Position numbers and translations under genes: made by a program. The notes beneath the pieces are model-generated. The model was not told where the DNA came from. It was given only the letters and a program-made list of their open reading frames with translations, and searched no databases. Below, one piece after another: positions 26,621 to 36,417 of a stretch of DNA of 45,050 nucleotides (the first letter of the stretch is position 1; every line of letters begins with the position of its first letter). The DNA is from Candidatus Pelagibacter communis (GTDB lineage Bacteria; Pseudomonadota; Alphaproteobacteria; Pelagibacterales; Pelagibacteraceae). The stretch lies in NCBI RefSeq assembly GCF_001180205.1, contig NZ_CVSU01000025.1, positions 1 to 45,050 on the forward strand, read 5' to 3'.

Positions 26621-26685
26621 TAAGAATATTCAAAAGTAATTTTGAATTATTTGTTAACAAATAAAAATAACATAAAGGAAGAATA

Positions 26686-27726
26686 ATGTTTAAATACTTA
26701 AAACAATTAACTTCTTTAGTTGCTATGGTTGCAGTGTTGTTTACTTTTACAACAGAAACTATGGCTGCTAAAAAATCTAAAACACTTAAAAACACTCAAA
26801 AGAAGGGTTTTGTAAGATGTGGAGTATCTCAAGGTCTTCCAGGATTTTCTAATGCTGATGCAGCAGGAAATTGGACTGGTATTGACGTTGATGTATGTAG
26901 AGCGGTAGCTGCTGCAGTGCTAGGTGATGCAAACAAAGTTAAGTTTACACCATTAAGTGCTAAAGAAAGATTTACAGCTTTAACTTCTGGTGAGATTGAT
27001 ATCTTATCAAGAAACACAACTTGGACTCTTTCTAGAGATGCTGATATCGGACTTACTTTCGTTGGAGTAAACTTCTACGATGGTCAAGGTTTCATGGTTA
27101 GAAAAAGTTCTGGTATTACTTCAACAAGCCAATTCAAAGATGGTATCTCAGCTTGTACAAACATTGGTACAACAACTGAGTTAAACATGAGAGACTTCTT
27201 TAACTCTAAAGGAATTTCTTATGAGCCAGTTGCTTTCGAAAAAGCTGATGAAGTTGTAGCTGCTTATGATGCTGGTAGATGTGATACATACACTACTGAT
27301 AAATCAGGTCTAGCTGCACAAAGAACCAAAATGTCTAACCCAGATGAACACATTGTATTACCTGAAACTGTTTCTAAAGAGCCTTTAGGACCAGTTGTAA
27401 GACAAGGTGACTCTGTATGGGAAGATATCGTTAGATGGTCTTTAAATGCTATGATCGAAGCAGAAGAGTACGGAATTACTTCTGCTAATGCAGACTCAAT
27501 GAAAACTTCAGACAACCCAGCCGTAAAAAGATTAGTTGGTGCTGAAGGTGAATTAGGTGCTGCTTTTGGTCTAGACAATGAGTGGAGCTTAAGAATTATT
27601 AAGCAAGTTGGTAACTATGGTGAAAGCTACAAAAGAAATATAGCTGACACTGGAATTTTACCTGACAGAGGTCCAAATGAATTATGGACTAAAGGTGGAA
27701 TTCTTTATGTACCACCTGCAAGATAA
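26686..27726 (+). CDS. aapJ: General L-amino acid ABC transporter, periplasmic binding protein AapJ
   Basis: A 346-residue periplasmic solute-binding protein of the AapJ/YhdW family. Residues 1-27 form a signal peptide ending in T-M-A-A, with cleavage likely near Ala27/Ala28. The mature part starts with the family pattern K-K-G-F-V-R-C-G-V-S-Q-G-L-P-G-F-S and contains G-I-D-V-D-V-C-R-A-V-A-A-A, then R-N-T-T-W-T-L-S-R-D near residue 105, then the D-R-G-P-N-E-L-W ending. Aap transporters take up a wide range of L-amino acids. Codon use is less AT-biased than in neighbours (many GCT, GGT, ACA), as expected of a highly expressed gene. A strong hairpin follows directly after it, before the permease genes. 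Confidence 0.96.
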   Translation: MFKYLKQLTSLVAMVAVLFTFTTETMAAKKSKTLKNTQKKGFVRCGVSQGLPGFSNADAAGNWTGIDVDVCRAVAAAVLGDANKVKFTPLSAKERFTALTSGEIDILSRNTTWTLSRDADIGLTFVGVNFYDGQGFMVRKSSGITSTSQFKDGISACTNIGTTTELNMRDFFNSKGISYEPVAFEKADEVVAAYDAGRCDTYTTDKSGLAAQRTKMSNPDEHIVLPETVSKEPLGPVVRQGDSVWEDIVRWSLNAMIEAEEYGITSANADSMKTSDNPAVKRLVGAEGELGAAFGLDNEWSLRIIKQVGNYGESYKRNIADTGILPDRGPNELWTKGGILYVPPAR

Positions 27727-27742
27727 TTGCACATTTAACTAA

Positions 27743-27777
27743 TTAAAAAGGGCTAGATTTTTCTAGCCCTTTTTTTT
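27743..27777 (+). terminator. Intra-operon hairpin after aapJ (terminator/attenuator)
   Basis: A self-complementary GGGCTAGA / TCTAGCCC stem, extended by flanking A and T runs and closed by a short T-rich loop, is followed by a run of eight T residues. This is a textbook rho-independent terminator shape. It lies in the 63-nt gap between the aapJ stop and the aapQ start, so it should reduce transcription into aapQMP and protect the aapJ message 3' end. Confidence 0.85.
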
Positions 27778-27789
27778 ATAAGCGTTCAA

Positions 27790-28941
27790 ATGGACCTAAA
27801 ATTACAAAAAATCATTCCCCAATTAATTACCGTTTTAGTTGTAATATTAGTTTTTGGATTTTTTACATATAACGCTCAAATCAATATGGAGAATAGAGGT
27901 ATTGATTTTGGATATGGGTTTCTTTCACAAGAATCTTCATTTGATGTACAATTTTCACTTATAGAATACGATGGATCCCATTCTTACTTCAGAGCTTACC
28001 TAGTTGGTTTGCTTAATACTATTTTAGTTTCTGTAATTGGAATTATTATTGCAACGATTTTAGGTGTTATTGTTGGTGTTGCAAGACTCTCGCCAAACTA
28101 TTTAATAAAGCAGTTCGCTGCTTTTTATGTAGAATTTTTTAGAAACATCCCATTACTTTTACAAATATTTTTTTGGTATTTTGCTGCTTTAAGAGCTCTA
28201 CCATTGCCTCAGGATGCGGATGCAATATTAGGTGTTTTTTTCTTAACGATTAAAGGTTTGTATGTTCCAGCATTTATTTGGGAAAATCTTAATGTATTTT
28301 TATATTCAATAATTGCAGCAATAATTGCAATAGTTGTAATTAGAATTCATGCAAGAAAAGTACAAGAAACTCAAGGTAAACAGTTACCAGTTTTTTGGAT
28401 ATCAGTAGGTTTAATTTTTATATTACCTTTACTAAGCTTTTTAATTGGAGGTGTGAGTTTATCGTTTGAAATTCCTAAATTAAAGCAATTGGCTACAACA
28501 TCATTCAAATATGAAGGTGGTATAAGCTTACCCCCTGAATTAATAGCCTTAACTTTATCGCTGGCATTATATACAGCGACGTTTATTGCCGAGTGTGTAA
28601 GAGCTGGAATTCAAGGTGTAGGTAAAGGTCAAAAAGAAGCTGCAGCATCGATAGGATTAAATCCTAACCAAGTTTTAAAATTAGTTGTTATGCCACAAGC
28701 ATTAAGAATTATTATTCCACCAACAACTAATCAATATTTAAATTTAACAAAAAATTCTTCTCTAGCAGCTGCTATTGCTTATCCTGATTTGGTATTAGTT
28801 TTTGCTGGTACAGCGCTTATGCAAACTGGTAAAGCAATTGAAATAGTTTCTATAACGATGCTTACCTACCTAAGCTTAAGTATTTCAATTTCAATTCTTA
28901 TGAATTGGTACAATAAAAAAATTGCTATTAAGGAAAAATAA
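27790..28941 (+). CDS. aapQ: General L-amino acid ABC transporter permease AapQ
   Basis: A 383-residue membrane permease of the HAAT family. A first transmembrane helix (about 11-26) is followed by a periplasmic segment, S-Y-F-R-A-Y-L-V-G-L-L-N-T-I near residue 65, and a set of further helices. The cytoplasmic EAA loop is clear: E-A-A-A-S-I-G-L-N-P-N-Q-V-L-K near residue 285, followed by V-M-P-Q-A-L-R-I-I-I-P-P. The E-F-F-R-N-I-P-L-L-L-Q motif near residue 115 is typical of polar amino-acid permeases. The stop TAA is directly followed by the ATG of aapM, with which it forms the heterodimeric channel. No promoter other than read-through from aapJ is evident. Confidence 0.94.
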   Translation: MDLKLQKIIPQLITVLVVILVFGFFTYNAQINMENRGIDFGYGFLSQESSFDVQFSLIEYDGSHSYFRAYLVGLLNTILVSVIGIIIATILGVIVGVARLSPNYLIKQFAAFYVEFFRNIPLLLQIFFWYFAALRALPLPQDADAILGVFFLTIKGLYVPAFIWENLNVFLYSIIAAIIAIVVIRIHARKVQETQGKQLPVFWISVGLIFILPLLSFLIGGVSLSFEIPKLKQLATTSFKYEGGISLPPELIALTLSLALYTATFIAECVRAGIQGVGKGQKEAAASIGLNPNQVLKLVVMPQALRIIIPPTTNQYLNLTKNSSLAAAIAYPDLVLVFAGTALMQTGKAIEIVSITMLTYLSLSISISILMNWYNKKIAIKEK

Positions 28942-30384
28942 ATGTCAAAAATTAATTTTTTAAAACCAGATAAAGATAATTTGACTACCTTTTTATACAT
29001 GGGTTCTTTTTTATTTGTTATTAGTGTTATTGATGTTTTTCTTAATTCATTCTTTAGTTTAAACATCACTGGATTTTTACCTGCATCATTAAGCTTTATA
29101 ATCCCGATTATATTAGGTTTTATAGGATTGTATTTTATTAGAATTGAACACAGCGGTAATAAATTACTAGATCAATTAAATAAAAATATCAATACAAGTA
29201 ATTTTAATGCAATCCTATCTCTATTAATTATTTTTATAATTATTAAATCAATACCACCAGTTTTAAGTTGGTTTGTGGTTGATGCAAGTTTTGCTGGTGA
29301 TAGTAAAGATGTTTGCTCTGGTACTGGTGCTTGTTGGACTTATATTAAAGTCTGGTTTAGAAGATTTATGTATGGAATGTATCCAAATGCTGAGCAGTGG
29401 AGAATAAATTTATCTTTTATTGCCTTAGCTCTTTTAGGTTCTGTAGGATATTTTGCTACAGAAAAATTTAAAAAATATTTAACTTTATATTATGTTGTAA
29501 TTTATCCATTTATAGCATTCCTATTTATTTTCTTTTTTATATCAGGTGGTCCTATATTTTTTGACTTTTCTTATGGAATAATAGCAGCAGTAATTTCAAT
29601 AATAATTGGTTTTTTTATTCCAGGCAGGTTTAAATTTTATTATTTTATATTTGTGCCAATCACTCTTTATATTGCTTTAAAATATTTCATCTTTTATGAG
29701 GAATTAATTGAATTAGGTAAACTTGATGGATTAAATTGGGTTGAAACTGGAGCTTGGGGCGGATTATCACTTACATTTATAATTTCATTTTTCTGTTTAA
29801 TTTTCTGTTTTCCTATTGGAATGGCATTTGCACTAGGTAGAAGATCTGATTTTCCATTAATAAGATATATATCAATTGGATTTATTGAATTTTGGAGAGG
29901 TGTTCCGTTAATTACAGTTTTATTTATGTCTGCTGTGATGTTTCCAATGTTTTTACCTGCAGATTTTTTTATAGATAAATTGGTGAGATGTATAATAGCT
30001 ATTTCTTTATTTGAAGCAGCTTATGTTGCAGAAGTTATTAGAGGAGGTTTACAAGCATTGCCACGTGGTCAATATGAAGCTGCAAAATCATTAGGTATGG
30101 GATATTGGAGAATGCATATATTTGTAATCCTTCCTCAAGCTTTAAAATTAGTAATTCCAGGAATTGCTAATACTTTTTTAGCTCTAGTTAAAGATACTCC
30201 TCTAATATTTGTAGTTGGTTTACTTGAAATAGTAGGAATGTTAAATTTAGCCAAAACTAATCCAGAGTGGTTAGGTTTTGCTATGGAAGGCTATGTTTTT
30301 GCTGCAATAATTTTCTGGATTATTTGTTATGCAATGAGTAAGTATAGCTATAATCTAGAACAGAAATATAAAACAGAGCGATAA
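28942..30384 (+). CDS. aapM: General L-amino acid ABC transporter permease AapM
   Basis: The second permease subunit, 480 residues, longer than AapQ because of an N-terminal set of extra membrane helices (about residues 15-245) before the conserved permease core. A periplasmic Cys-containing loop (D-V-C-S-G-T-G-A-C-W, near residue 125) precedes a W-F-R-R-F-M-Y-G segment. The core has G-G-L-S-L-T near 272, E-F-W-R-G-V-P-L-I near 316, and the EAA loop Y-E-A-A-K-S-L-G-M-G-Y-W near 377 followed by I-L-P-Q-A-L-K. It starts on the base after aapQ and is followed by aapP after 3 nt. The two Cys in the periplasmic loop could form a disulfide. Confidence 0.93.
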   Translation: MSKINFLKPDKDNLTTFLYMGSFLFVISVIDVFLNSFFSLNITGFLPASLSFIIPIILGFIGLYFIRIEHSGNKLLDQLNKNINTSNFNAILSLLIIFIIIKSIPPVLSWFVVDASFAGDSKDVCSGTGACWTYIKVWFRRFMYGMYPNAEQWRINLSFIALALLGSVGYFATEKFKKYLTLYYVVIYPFIAFLFIFFFISGGPIFFDFSYGIIAAVISIIIGFFIPGRFKFYYFIFVPITLYIALKYFIFYEELIELGKLDGLNWVETGAWGGLSLTFIISFFCLIFCFPIGMAFALGRRSDFPLIRYISIGFIEFWRGVPLITVLFMSAVMFPMFLPADFFIDKLVRCIIAISLFEAAYVAEVIRGGLQALPRGQYEAAKSLGMGYWRMHIFVILPQALKLVIPGIANTFLALVKDTPLIFVVGLLEIVGMLNLAKTNPEWLGFAMEGYVFAAIIFWIICYAMSKYSYNLEQKYKTER

Positions 30385-30387
30385 ATT

Positions 30388-31122
30388 ATGTCTGACAGTA
30401 TTATTCAAATAAAAAATGTCAATAAATGGTTTGGTGATTTTCAAGTTTTAAAAGATATTAATCTAGAGGTTAAACCAAAAGAAAAAATCGTTGTTTGTGG
30501 TCCATCAGGATCAGGTAAATCTACATTAATTAGATGTATCAATAGATTAGAAGAACATCAGCAAGGTGATATTATTGTTGATGGAAACATTTTAACGGAA
30601 GATACAAAAAATATTGAACAAATTAGAGCAGAAGTTGGAATGGTATTTCAACAGTTTAATTTATTTCCTCATTTATCAATTGTAGATAATTGTACACTTG
30701 CACCAATTTGGGTAAAAAAAATGCCAAAAAAAGAAGCTGAAGAATTAGCTTTAAAACATTTAGAAAGAGTTCAAATTCTTGATCAAGCACAAAAATTTCC
30801 AGGTCAATTATCAGGAGGTCAACAACAAAGGGTGGCTATTGCTAGAGCCCTTTGTATGGAACCTAAAATAATGTTATTTGATGAGCCTACATCAGCTCTA
30901 GATCCAGAAATGATTAAAGAGGTTTTAGACGTAATGGTTGATTTAGCAAACCAAGGCATGACAATGATAGTTGTTACTCATGAGATGGGATTTGCTAAAG
31001 AAGTAGCTGATGAGGTTATATTTATGGATGAGGGGATGATTGTTGAAAGGGCTGAGACTAAAGAGTTTTTTGCTAACCCTAAGAGCGATAGAACTAAGCT
31101 GTTTTTAAGTCAAATACTATAA
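30388..31122 (+). CDS. aapP: General L-amino acid ABC transporter ATP-binding protein AapP
   Basis: The cytoplasmic ATPase that drives the Aap transporter. The 244-residue protein is a single ABC domain with Walker [10 protein letters not shown] near residue 38, Q-loop F-Q-Q-F-N-L-F-P-H near 89, signature L-S-G-G-Q-Q-Q-R near 141, Walker [13 protein letters not shown] near 161, and the H-loop V-T-H-E-M near 203, all intact. Strong similarity in layout to GlnQ/HisP-type polar amino-acid ATPases is expected for this family. It closes the aapJQMP unit. The 190 nt that follow (31123-31312) contain no gene I can support. Confidence 0.96.
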   Translation: MSDSIIQIKNVNKWFGDFQVLKDINLEVKPKEKIVVCGPSGSGKSTLIRCINRLEEHQQGDIIVDGNILTEDTKNIEQIRAEVGMVFQQFNLFPHLSIVDNCTLAPIWVKKMPKKEAEELALKHLERVQILDQAQKFPGQLSGGQQQRVAIARALCMEPKIMLFDEPTSALDPEMIKEVLDVMVDLANQGMTMIVVTHEMGFAKEVADEVIFMDEGMIVERAETKEFFANPKSDRTKLFLSQIL

Positions 31123-31312
31123 AAAATATATTAATTTAAGCCAATAAATTTAGATTAAATCAATCGAAATATCTTCATTTTGCATCCAACTAATGCTTGA
31201 CAGTATTTTAATTATATTAAGTTTCTTACAAAAAAAAATAAATTTTTTTATTGCAGTAACATTAATAAATAGGTTCAATACTCTTTATAAAATTTAATTA
31301 AGAGGGGTCTTA

Positions 31313-31684
31313 ATGGAAGATAATTTCAATAAACACTTAGGCAACAAGCTTAAGCTAAGAAGGTTAGCTTTAGGTTTAACACAGACTAAAGTAGCAAAAG
31401 CAATCAATGTAACATTTCAACAAATACAAAAATATGAAAAAGGTACAAACGGGGTAAGTTCAATAAGATTACTTCAGCTTTCGAATTATTTAAAAGTACC
31501 AATTAATTATTTCTTTGAGGATTTTTCAGAATATTTAGTGAATTTAGAAAAATCTCAAGAGGGTCACATGAATGTTAATTATAATTTTTTAGTCAAATTA
31601 TATTCAGAACTAAATGCTGATCAAAAATTAAAATTTAATAAATCTTTACAAATTTCAGGATCAGGAATTTCAAAAGCAGTGTAA
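31313..31684 (+). CDS. XRE-family helix-turn-helix regulator
   Basis: A 123-residue protein with an N-terminal Cro/C1-type helix-turn-helix (about 8-65): L-K-L-R-R-L-A-L-G-L-T-Q-T-K-V-A-K-A-I, then V-T-F-Q-Q-I-Q-K-Y-E-K-G-T-N-G-V. The F-Q-Q-I-Q-K-Y-E-K-G-x-N motif and the V-P-I-N-Y-F-F-E-D sequence match a family of small regulators widespread in alphaproteobacteria (PraR/Phr-like in rhizobia). The C-terminal half has no recognisable sensor domain. It is preceded by a strong purine-rich ribosome site (AGAGGGG at 31301). It stands alone between aapP and minus-strand tRNA genes; its target is unknown, and regulation of the neighbouring aap genes is only a guess. Confidence 0.85.
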   Translation: MEDNFNKHLGNKLKLRRLALGLTQTKVAKAINVTFQQIQKYEKGTNGVSSIRLLQLSNYLKVPINYFFEDFSEYLVNLEKSQEGHMNVNYNFLVKLYSELNADQKLKFNKSLQISGSGISKAV

Positions 31685-31747
31685 TTAAAGTTTTAATTAA
31701 GACCCTAGATATTAATTTTAGAGATATTCTATTTTTTAATTTGATTT

Positions 31748-31823
31748 TGGCTCCTCGGGCAGGACTCGAACCTGCGACCAATTGATTAACAGTCAACTGC
31801 TCTACCAACTGAGCTACCGAGGA
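31748..31823 (-). tRNA. tRNA-Asn (anticodon GTT)
   Basis: On the minus strand the acceptor TCCTCGG pairs with CCGAGGA, the D-arm is TAGCTCAGTTGGTAGAGC, the anticodon loop is CTGTTAA with anticodon GTT, and the T-arm contains GGTTCGAGTCC. Discriminator G is followed by an encoded CCA (TGG at 31748-31750 on the plus strand). It lies 50 nt downstream of tRNA-Cys on the same strand, so the two may share a transcript. Confidence 0.96.
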
Positions 31824-31873
31824 ATGTAAAAAAGCCAACTTACTTTTTTTTATAACTAAAACAAGATTTTTTT

Positions 31874-31947
31874 TGGAGGCAACGCCCGGAATCGAACCGG
31901 GATACAAGGATTTGCAATCCTCTGCGTAACCATTCCGCCACGTTGCC
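31874..31947 (-). tRNA. tRNA-Cys (anticodon GCA)
   Basis: On the minus strand the acceptor GGCAACG pairs with CGTTGCC, the D-arm is TGGCGGAATGGTTACGCA, the anticodon stem AGGAT/ATCCT encloses loop TTGCAAA (anticodon GCA), and the T-arm contains GGTTCGATTCC. Discriminator T is followed by an encoded CCA. This is probably the only tRNA-Cys in a small genome, though that cannot be seen from one window. Confidence 0.96.
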
Positions 31948-32071
31948 ATCTTATTTTTAGCTTATAGCTACAGATGCCTTTTTATAATAAATTTTTTCTA
32001 TTAGTCTATTAAATAACGATCCAAATTGATTATTGTTAATTTAGATTATTAAATTATAAACTTTAAAATCA

Positions 32072-34699
32072 ATGAGTAGCGATAAATATATACATTCTGA
32101 TGTAGAAAATAGAATTTATTCTTATTGGGAAAAAAATGGTCTTTTTAAACCAAAGGAAAATTCAAAAAAATTCTCAATTGTAATTCCTCCACCAAATGTA
32201 ACTGGTAGTTTACATATGGGACATGCGCTTAACAATTCTATTCAAGATTTATTAGTTCGTTACCATAGAATGAATAATTTTGAGACTTTATGGCAACCTG
32301 GTACAGATCATGCTGGTATAGCCACACAGGCTTTAGTAGAGAAAAAATTGACCTCTGAAAAAATTGATAAAAATGAAATTGGTAGAGAAAAATTTATTGA
32401 AAAGGTATGGGAATGGAAAGACCAATATGGAGACATAATAATTAATCAATTAAAAAAACTTGGTTGTTCCTGTGACTGGTCAAGAAATGCTTTCACCATG
32501 GATGAGAATTTATCCAAATCAGTAATTAAGGTTTTTGTAGATCTTTACAACAAAGGCCTAATCTATAAAGATAAGAAATTAGTTAACTGGGACACAGTTT
32601 TAAAAACAGCTATTTCAGACCTAGAGGTAGATCAAAGAGAGGTAAATTCAAAAATTTATTACATCAGATATCCAATAGATGGATCAGACCACTTTATAAC
32701 TATTGCAACAACAAGACCTGAAACCATGCTTGGTGATACAGCTATAGCTGTAAATCCAAAAGATGAACGATTTAAATCCTTTGTTGGAAAAACAGTTACT
32801 ATTCCAATTGTTGGAAGAAAAATAAAAATTATTGAAGATGACTATGCAGATCCTGAACAAGGAACAGGGGCATTAAAAATAACTCCTGCACATGATTTCA
32901 ATGACTATGATGTAGGTCAAAGAAATAATCTTGAAATAATAAATATTTTTACCGAAGCCGGTAAAATAAATGAAAATGCTCCTCAACATTTTATAGGTCT
33001 TGATAGGTTTGAAGCTAGAAAAAGAATTTTAAAAGAACTTAAAAAAAAAGAATTTTTTGTAAAAGAAGAAAATATTAAAAACAAAGTTCCTTATGGAGAT
33101 AGATCCAATTCAATAATTGAACCTTTTTTAACGGAGCAATGGTTTGCTGATGCGGGTAAATTATCTGTTAAAGCTAAAGAAGTTGTTAATTCAAAAAAGA
33201 CAAATTTCTTTCCTGAGAATTGGTCAAAAACTTATTTTCAATGGATGAACAATATAGAACCTTGGTGTATATCAAGACAGCTTTGGTGGGGTCATCAAAT
33301 ACCTGCCTGGTATGGTCCTGATAAAAAAATTTTTGTTGCTGAAAATGAAGATGATGCAAGACAACAAGCTAAAAAACATTATAGTAAAGATGTTGAATTA
33401 AATCGTGATCCAGATGTTTTAGACACTTGGTTTTCATCTGGCTTATGGCCTTTTGCTACACTTGGTTGGCCGGATGATAATAAATTTGTAGATAAATTTT
33501 ATCCAACATCAGTTTTAGTTACAGGTTTTGACATTATATTTTTCTGGGTAGCTAGAATGATTATGTTTGGTACAGAGTTTTTAAATAAAGAACCATTTAA
33601 AGATATTTACGTTCATGCATTGGTTAGAGATGAGAAGGGACAAAAGATGTCTAAGTCAAAAGGTAATGTAATTGATCCTTTAGATTTAATTGAAAAATAT
33701 AGCGCAGATGCACTTAGATTTACTTTGTTATCGATGGCTTCACCAGGTACAGATGTTAAGCTTTCTGAGGACAGAGTAAAAGGTTACAGAAATTTTTTAA
33801 ATAAATTATGGAATGCAAATAACTTTTTAATCACTAATGAATGTGATTTTAAGGAAATAGATAAAGTTCCAAGTTTAAATGTAAATATTAATAAATGGAT
33901 TTACTCAGAACTCGTTGAAGCAAAAAATAAGATAGAAAAAAATCTTGAAGATTATAGGTTTGATGAAGCAGCTAAAAATGCTTATCAATTTGCATGGCAT
34001 TCGTATTGTGATTGGTATTTAGAGCTATCTAAAACTATACTCTTTTCAGATGATGAAAAAGCTAAAGCAGAGGTTAAAAAAGTATCATCTTTTGTATTCA
34101 AACAAATTTTGATTTTGTTACATCCTTTTATTCCGTTTGTTACTGAAGAAATTTGGCTTAAAAACAAATTTGATAATGATGGTAGGGATTATTTGATGCT
34201 TAAAAATTGGTTGTCGGGTGAGATAAATAAGGACAGTAGTACTGAACAAGTTGAAAATATCATCAATATTATTTCAGAGATTAGATCATTTAAAAACGAG
34301 TTAAATGTAAGCCCAGGCTCATTTATTGATGTATCAATAAGCAATATTAATAAAAATCAAAAAGATTTTATTAATACAAATGAAATTATTCTAAAAAAAC
34401 TAGGAAGAATAAACAGCATATTAGATAAAGATTTAGACAAACCAGCTGCGACAATGGTTGTTTCTGGTGATTTGTTTAAGATTTATTTTGATAAAGATGT
34501 TGATTTAAAATTAATAAAGGAAAATTTAACAAACAAACAAAGTAGATTAGAGCAAGAGATGAATAAAATATCTCAAAGATTAGAGAATAAGAGTTTTGTT
34601 GACCGTGCTCCAAAAGAGATTGTTGAACAAGAAAAAAATAATTATAATAACTTAAAGAATGATATTGAGAAAATATCGGTAACAATAAAGGGTATATAA
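32072..34699 (+). CDS. valS: Valyl-tRNA synthetase ValS
   Basis: A class I synthetase of 875 residues charging tRNA-Val. The HIGH-type motif is H-M-G-H near residue 46 (G-S-L-H-M-G-H-A-L), preceded by P-P-P-N-V-T-G, which is characteristic of ValS. The CP1 editing domain follows ([11 protein letters not shown] near 212). The KMSKS loop is K-M-S-K-S at residues 525-529. The anticodon-binding domain and a C-terminal coiled-coil tail (about 800-875, with [13 protein letters not shown]) complete the bacterial ValS layout. It begins the valS-ilvD-manC-phoR chain; its stop overlaps ilvD as TAATG. A weak promoter candidate (TTGATT at 32026, TTAAAT at 32049) lies just upstream. Confidence 0.97.
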   Translation: MSSDKYIHSDVENRIYSYWEKNGLFKPKENSKKFSIVIPPPNVTGSLHMGHALNNSIQDLLVRYHRMNNFETLWQPGTDHAGIATQALVEKKLTSEKIDKNEIGREKFIEKVWEWKDQYGDIIINQLKKLGCSCDWSRNAFTMDENLSKSVIKVFVDLYNKGLIYKDKKLVNWDTVLKTAISDLEVDQREVNSKIYYIRYPIDGSDHFITIATTRPETMLGDTAIAVNPKDERFKSFVGKTVTIPIVGRKIKIIEDDYADPEQGTGALKITPAHDFNDYDVGQRNNLEIINIFTEAGKINENAPQHFIGLDRFEARKRILKELKKKEFFVKEENIKNKVPYGDRSNSIIEPFLTEQWFADAGKLSVKAKEVVNSKKTNFFPENWSKTYFQWMNNIEPWCISRQLWWGHQIPAWYGPDKKIFVAENEDDARQQAKKHYSKDVELNRDPDVLDTWFSSGLWPFATLGWPDDNKFVDKFYPTSVLVTGFDIIFFWVARMIMFGTEFLNKEPFKDIYVHALVRDEKGQKMSKSKGNVIDPLDLIEKYSADALRFTLLSMASPGTDVKLSEDRVKGYRNFLNKLWNANNFLITNECDFKEIDKVPSLNVNINKWIYSELVEAKNKIEKNLEDYRFDEAAKNAYQFAWHSYCDWYLELSKTILFSDDEKAKAEVKKVSSFVFKQILILLHPFIPFVTEEIWLKNKFDNDGRDYLMLKNWLSGEINKDSSTEQVENIINIISEIRSFKNELNVSPGSFIDVSISNINKNQKDFINTNEIILKKLGRINSILDKDLDKPAATMVVSGDLFKIYFDKDVDLKLIKENLTNKQSRLEQEMNKISQRLENKSFVDRAPKEIVEQEKNNYNNLKNDIEKISVTIKGI

Positions 34700-36417
34700 T
34701 GGCTAAATTTAATAAAAAGAAACTTCCAAGCAGACATACTTCGTTAGGTGCAGATAGAGCTCCTCATAGATCATTTTATTATGCCATGGGGGAAACCGAG
34801 AAAGATGTGGCAAAACCCTTTGTTGGCGTCGTTTCCACATGGAATGAGGCAGCTCCTTGTAATATTGCGTTAATGAGACAAGCTCAATCAGTTAAAAAAG
34901 GAGTTAGAGCAAATGGTGGAACTCCAAGAGAATTTTGTACAATTACTGTAACAGATGGAATCGCAATGGGTCACGAAGGAATGAAGTCTTCATTGATATC
35001 AAGAGAAGTAATCGCTGACTCAGCCGAACTTACGGTTAGAGGTCATTGTTATGATGCTTTAGTTGGGATTGCGGGATGTGATAAATCCTTACCAGGTCTT
35101 ATGATGTCTATGGTTAGATTGAATGTACCGAGTGTATTTATATATGGTGGTTCAATTCTTCCAGGGAGATACAAAGGTAAAGACGTAACAGTTGTAGACG
35201 TATTTGAGGCAGTTGGAAAACATTCAACAGGTCAAATGTCCGCTGCAGAACTTAGAAAATTAGAATTAGTTGCTTGTCCAAGTGCAGGTGCTTGTGGTGG
35301 ACAATTTACTGCAAATACAATGGCATGTGTATCTGAAGCAATTGGATTAGCACTTCCTTATTCAGCTGGAACACCAGCTCCATATGAAGAAAGAGATAAA
35401 TACGCAAAAGCTAGTGGTAAAACAGTTATGAACCTTTTGAAAAAAGGAATTAAACCAAGAGATATAGTTACAAGAAAAGCTTTAGAAAATGCTGCAACAG
35501 TTGTTGCTGCAACTGGTGGTTCTACAAATGCAGGTTTACATTTACCTGCTATTGCAAATGAAGCAGGAATTAAATTTGATTTAATGGACGTTGCTAAAAT
35601 TTTCAAAAGAACACCTTATCTTGCAGATTTAAAACCAGGTGGAAAATATGTTGCAAAAGATATGTGGTTAGCAGGTGGTGTTCCAATGTTATTAAAAACT
35701 TTATATGAAGGCGGATATATTCATGGTGATTGCATGACGGTTACAGGAAAAACTATGAAAGAAAATTTAAAAAGCATTAAATTTAATCCAAAACAAAAAG
35801 TAATGAGGTCTTATAAAAATCCGTTATCACCAACAGGTGGTGTTGTTGGATTAAAAGGAAACTTAGCACCAGAAGGTGCAATTGTAAAAGTTGCAGGATT
35901 AAAGAAATTACAATTTACTGGTAAAGCAAGATGCTTTGATAATGAGGAAAGTGCAATGAAAGCTGTTCAAAGCAAAAAGTATAATGATGGTGATGTAATT
36001 ATAATTAGATACGAAGGACCTGTTGGAGGTCCAGGTATGAGAGAAATGTTATCTACAACAAGTGCAATTTATGGACAGGGAAAAGGGGAGAAAGTAGCCT
36101 TGATTACAGACGGTAGGTTCTCTGGTGCTACAAGAGGCTTTTGTGTGGGTCACGTGGGCCCTGAGGCCGCTCTAGGGGGTCCTATAGGCCTTTTACGTAC
36201 AGGAGATATTATTGATATCGATGCCAAAAAGGGAACAATCAATGTAAGGCTTTCTAAAAAAGAAATGGCTGCAAGAAAAAGAAAATGGAAGGCTAGAAAA
36301 TCAGATTTTGGATCAGGTACTTTATGGAAGTATGCACAAACAGTAGGACCTGCATATTTAGGAGCACCAACTCATCCTGGTAAGAAAAAAGAAGTTAAGG
36401 ATTATTCAGAAATTTAA
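34699..36417 (+). CDS. ilvD: Dihydroxy-acid dehydratase IlvD
   Basis: IlvD dehydrates dihydroxy acids to 2-oxo acids in isoleucine and valine synthesis. The 572-residue protein has the Fe-S-cluster Cys residues in A-P-C-N near residue 52, A-G-C-D-K-S near 118 and A-G-A-C-G-G-Q-F-T near 192, and the conserved [16 protein letters not shown] segment near 475. Placement after valS couples branched-chain amino-acid supply to valyl-tRNA charging, probably by chance of operon packing. An unusually GC-rich stretch occurs in the conserved segment at 36131-36190 (38 of 60 bases G or C by hand count). It overlaps both neighbours by one base (TAATG). Confidence 0.96.
   Translation: MAKFNKKKLPSRHTSLGADRAPHRSFYYAMGETEKDVAKPFVGVVSTWNEAAPCNIALMRQAQSVKKGVRANGGTPREFCTITVTDGIAMGHEGMKSSLISREVIADSAELTVRGHCYDALVGIAGCDKSLPGLMMSMVRLNVPSVFIYGGSILPGRYKGKDVTVVDVFEAVGKHSTGQMSAAELRKLELVACPSAGACGGQFTANTMACVSEAIGLALPYSAGTPAPYEERDKYAKASGKTVMNLLKKGIKPRDIVTRKALENAATVVAATGGSTNAGLHLPAIANEAGIKFDLMDVAKIFKRTPYLADLKPGGKYVAKDMWLAGGVPMLLKTLYEGGYIHGDCMTVTGKTMKENLKSIKFNPKQKVMRSYKNPLSPTGGVVGLKGNLAPEGAIVKVAGLKKLQFTGKARCFDNEESAMKAVQSKKYNDGDVIIIRYEGPVGGPGMREMLSTTSAIYGQGKGEKVALITDGRFSGATRGFCVGHVGPEAALGGPIGLLRTGDIIDIDAKKGTINVRLSKKEMAARKRKWKARKSDFGSGTLWKYAQTVGPAYLGAPTHPGKKKEVKDYSEI

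Noticed and set aside
27264-27578. 104-residue minus-strand ORF opposite aapJ
   Set aside because: Antisense shadow of a highly expressed gene with biased codons; no ribosome site and no recognisable motif.
31197-31225. Perfect TTGACA at 31197 as promoter of the XRE gene
   Set aside because: No acceptable -10 hexamer lies 16-18 nt downstream; the nearest AT-rich match is only about 10-12 nt away.
31200-31260. A/T-run structure after aapP as a terminator
   Set aside because: The complementary runs are purely A and T with no GC core, so a stable hairpin cannot be claimed in this AT-rich background.
31635-31949. 104-residue minus-strand ORF
   Set aside because: It runs straight through the tRNA-Cys and tRNA-Asn genes; its sequence is the translation of tRNA arms, a known artefact.
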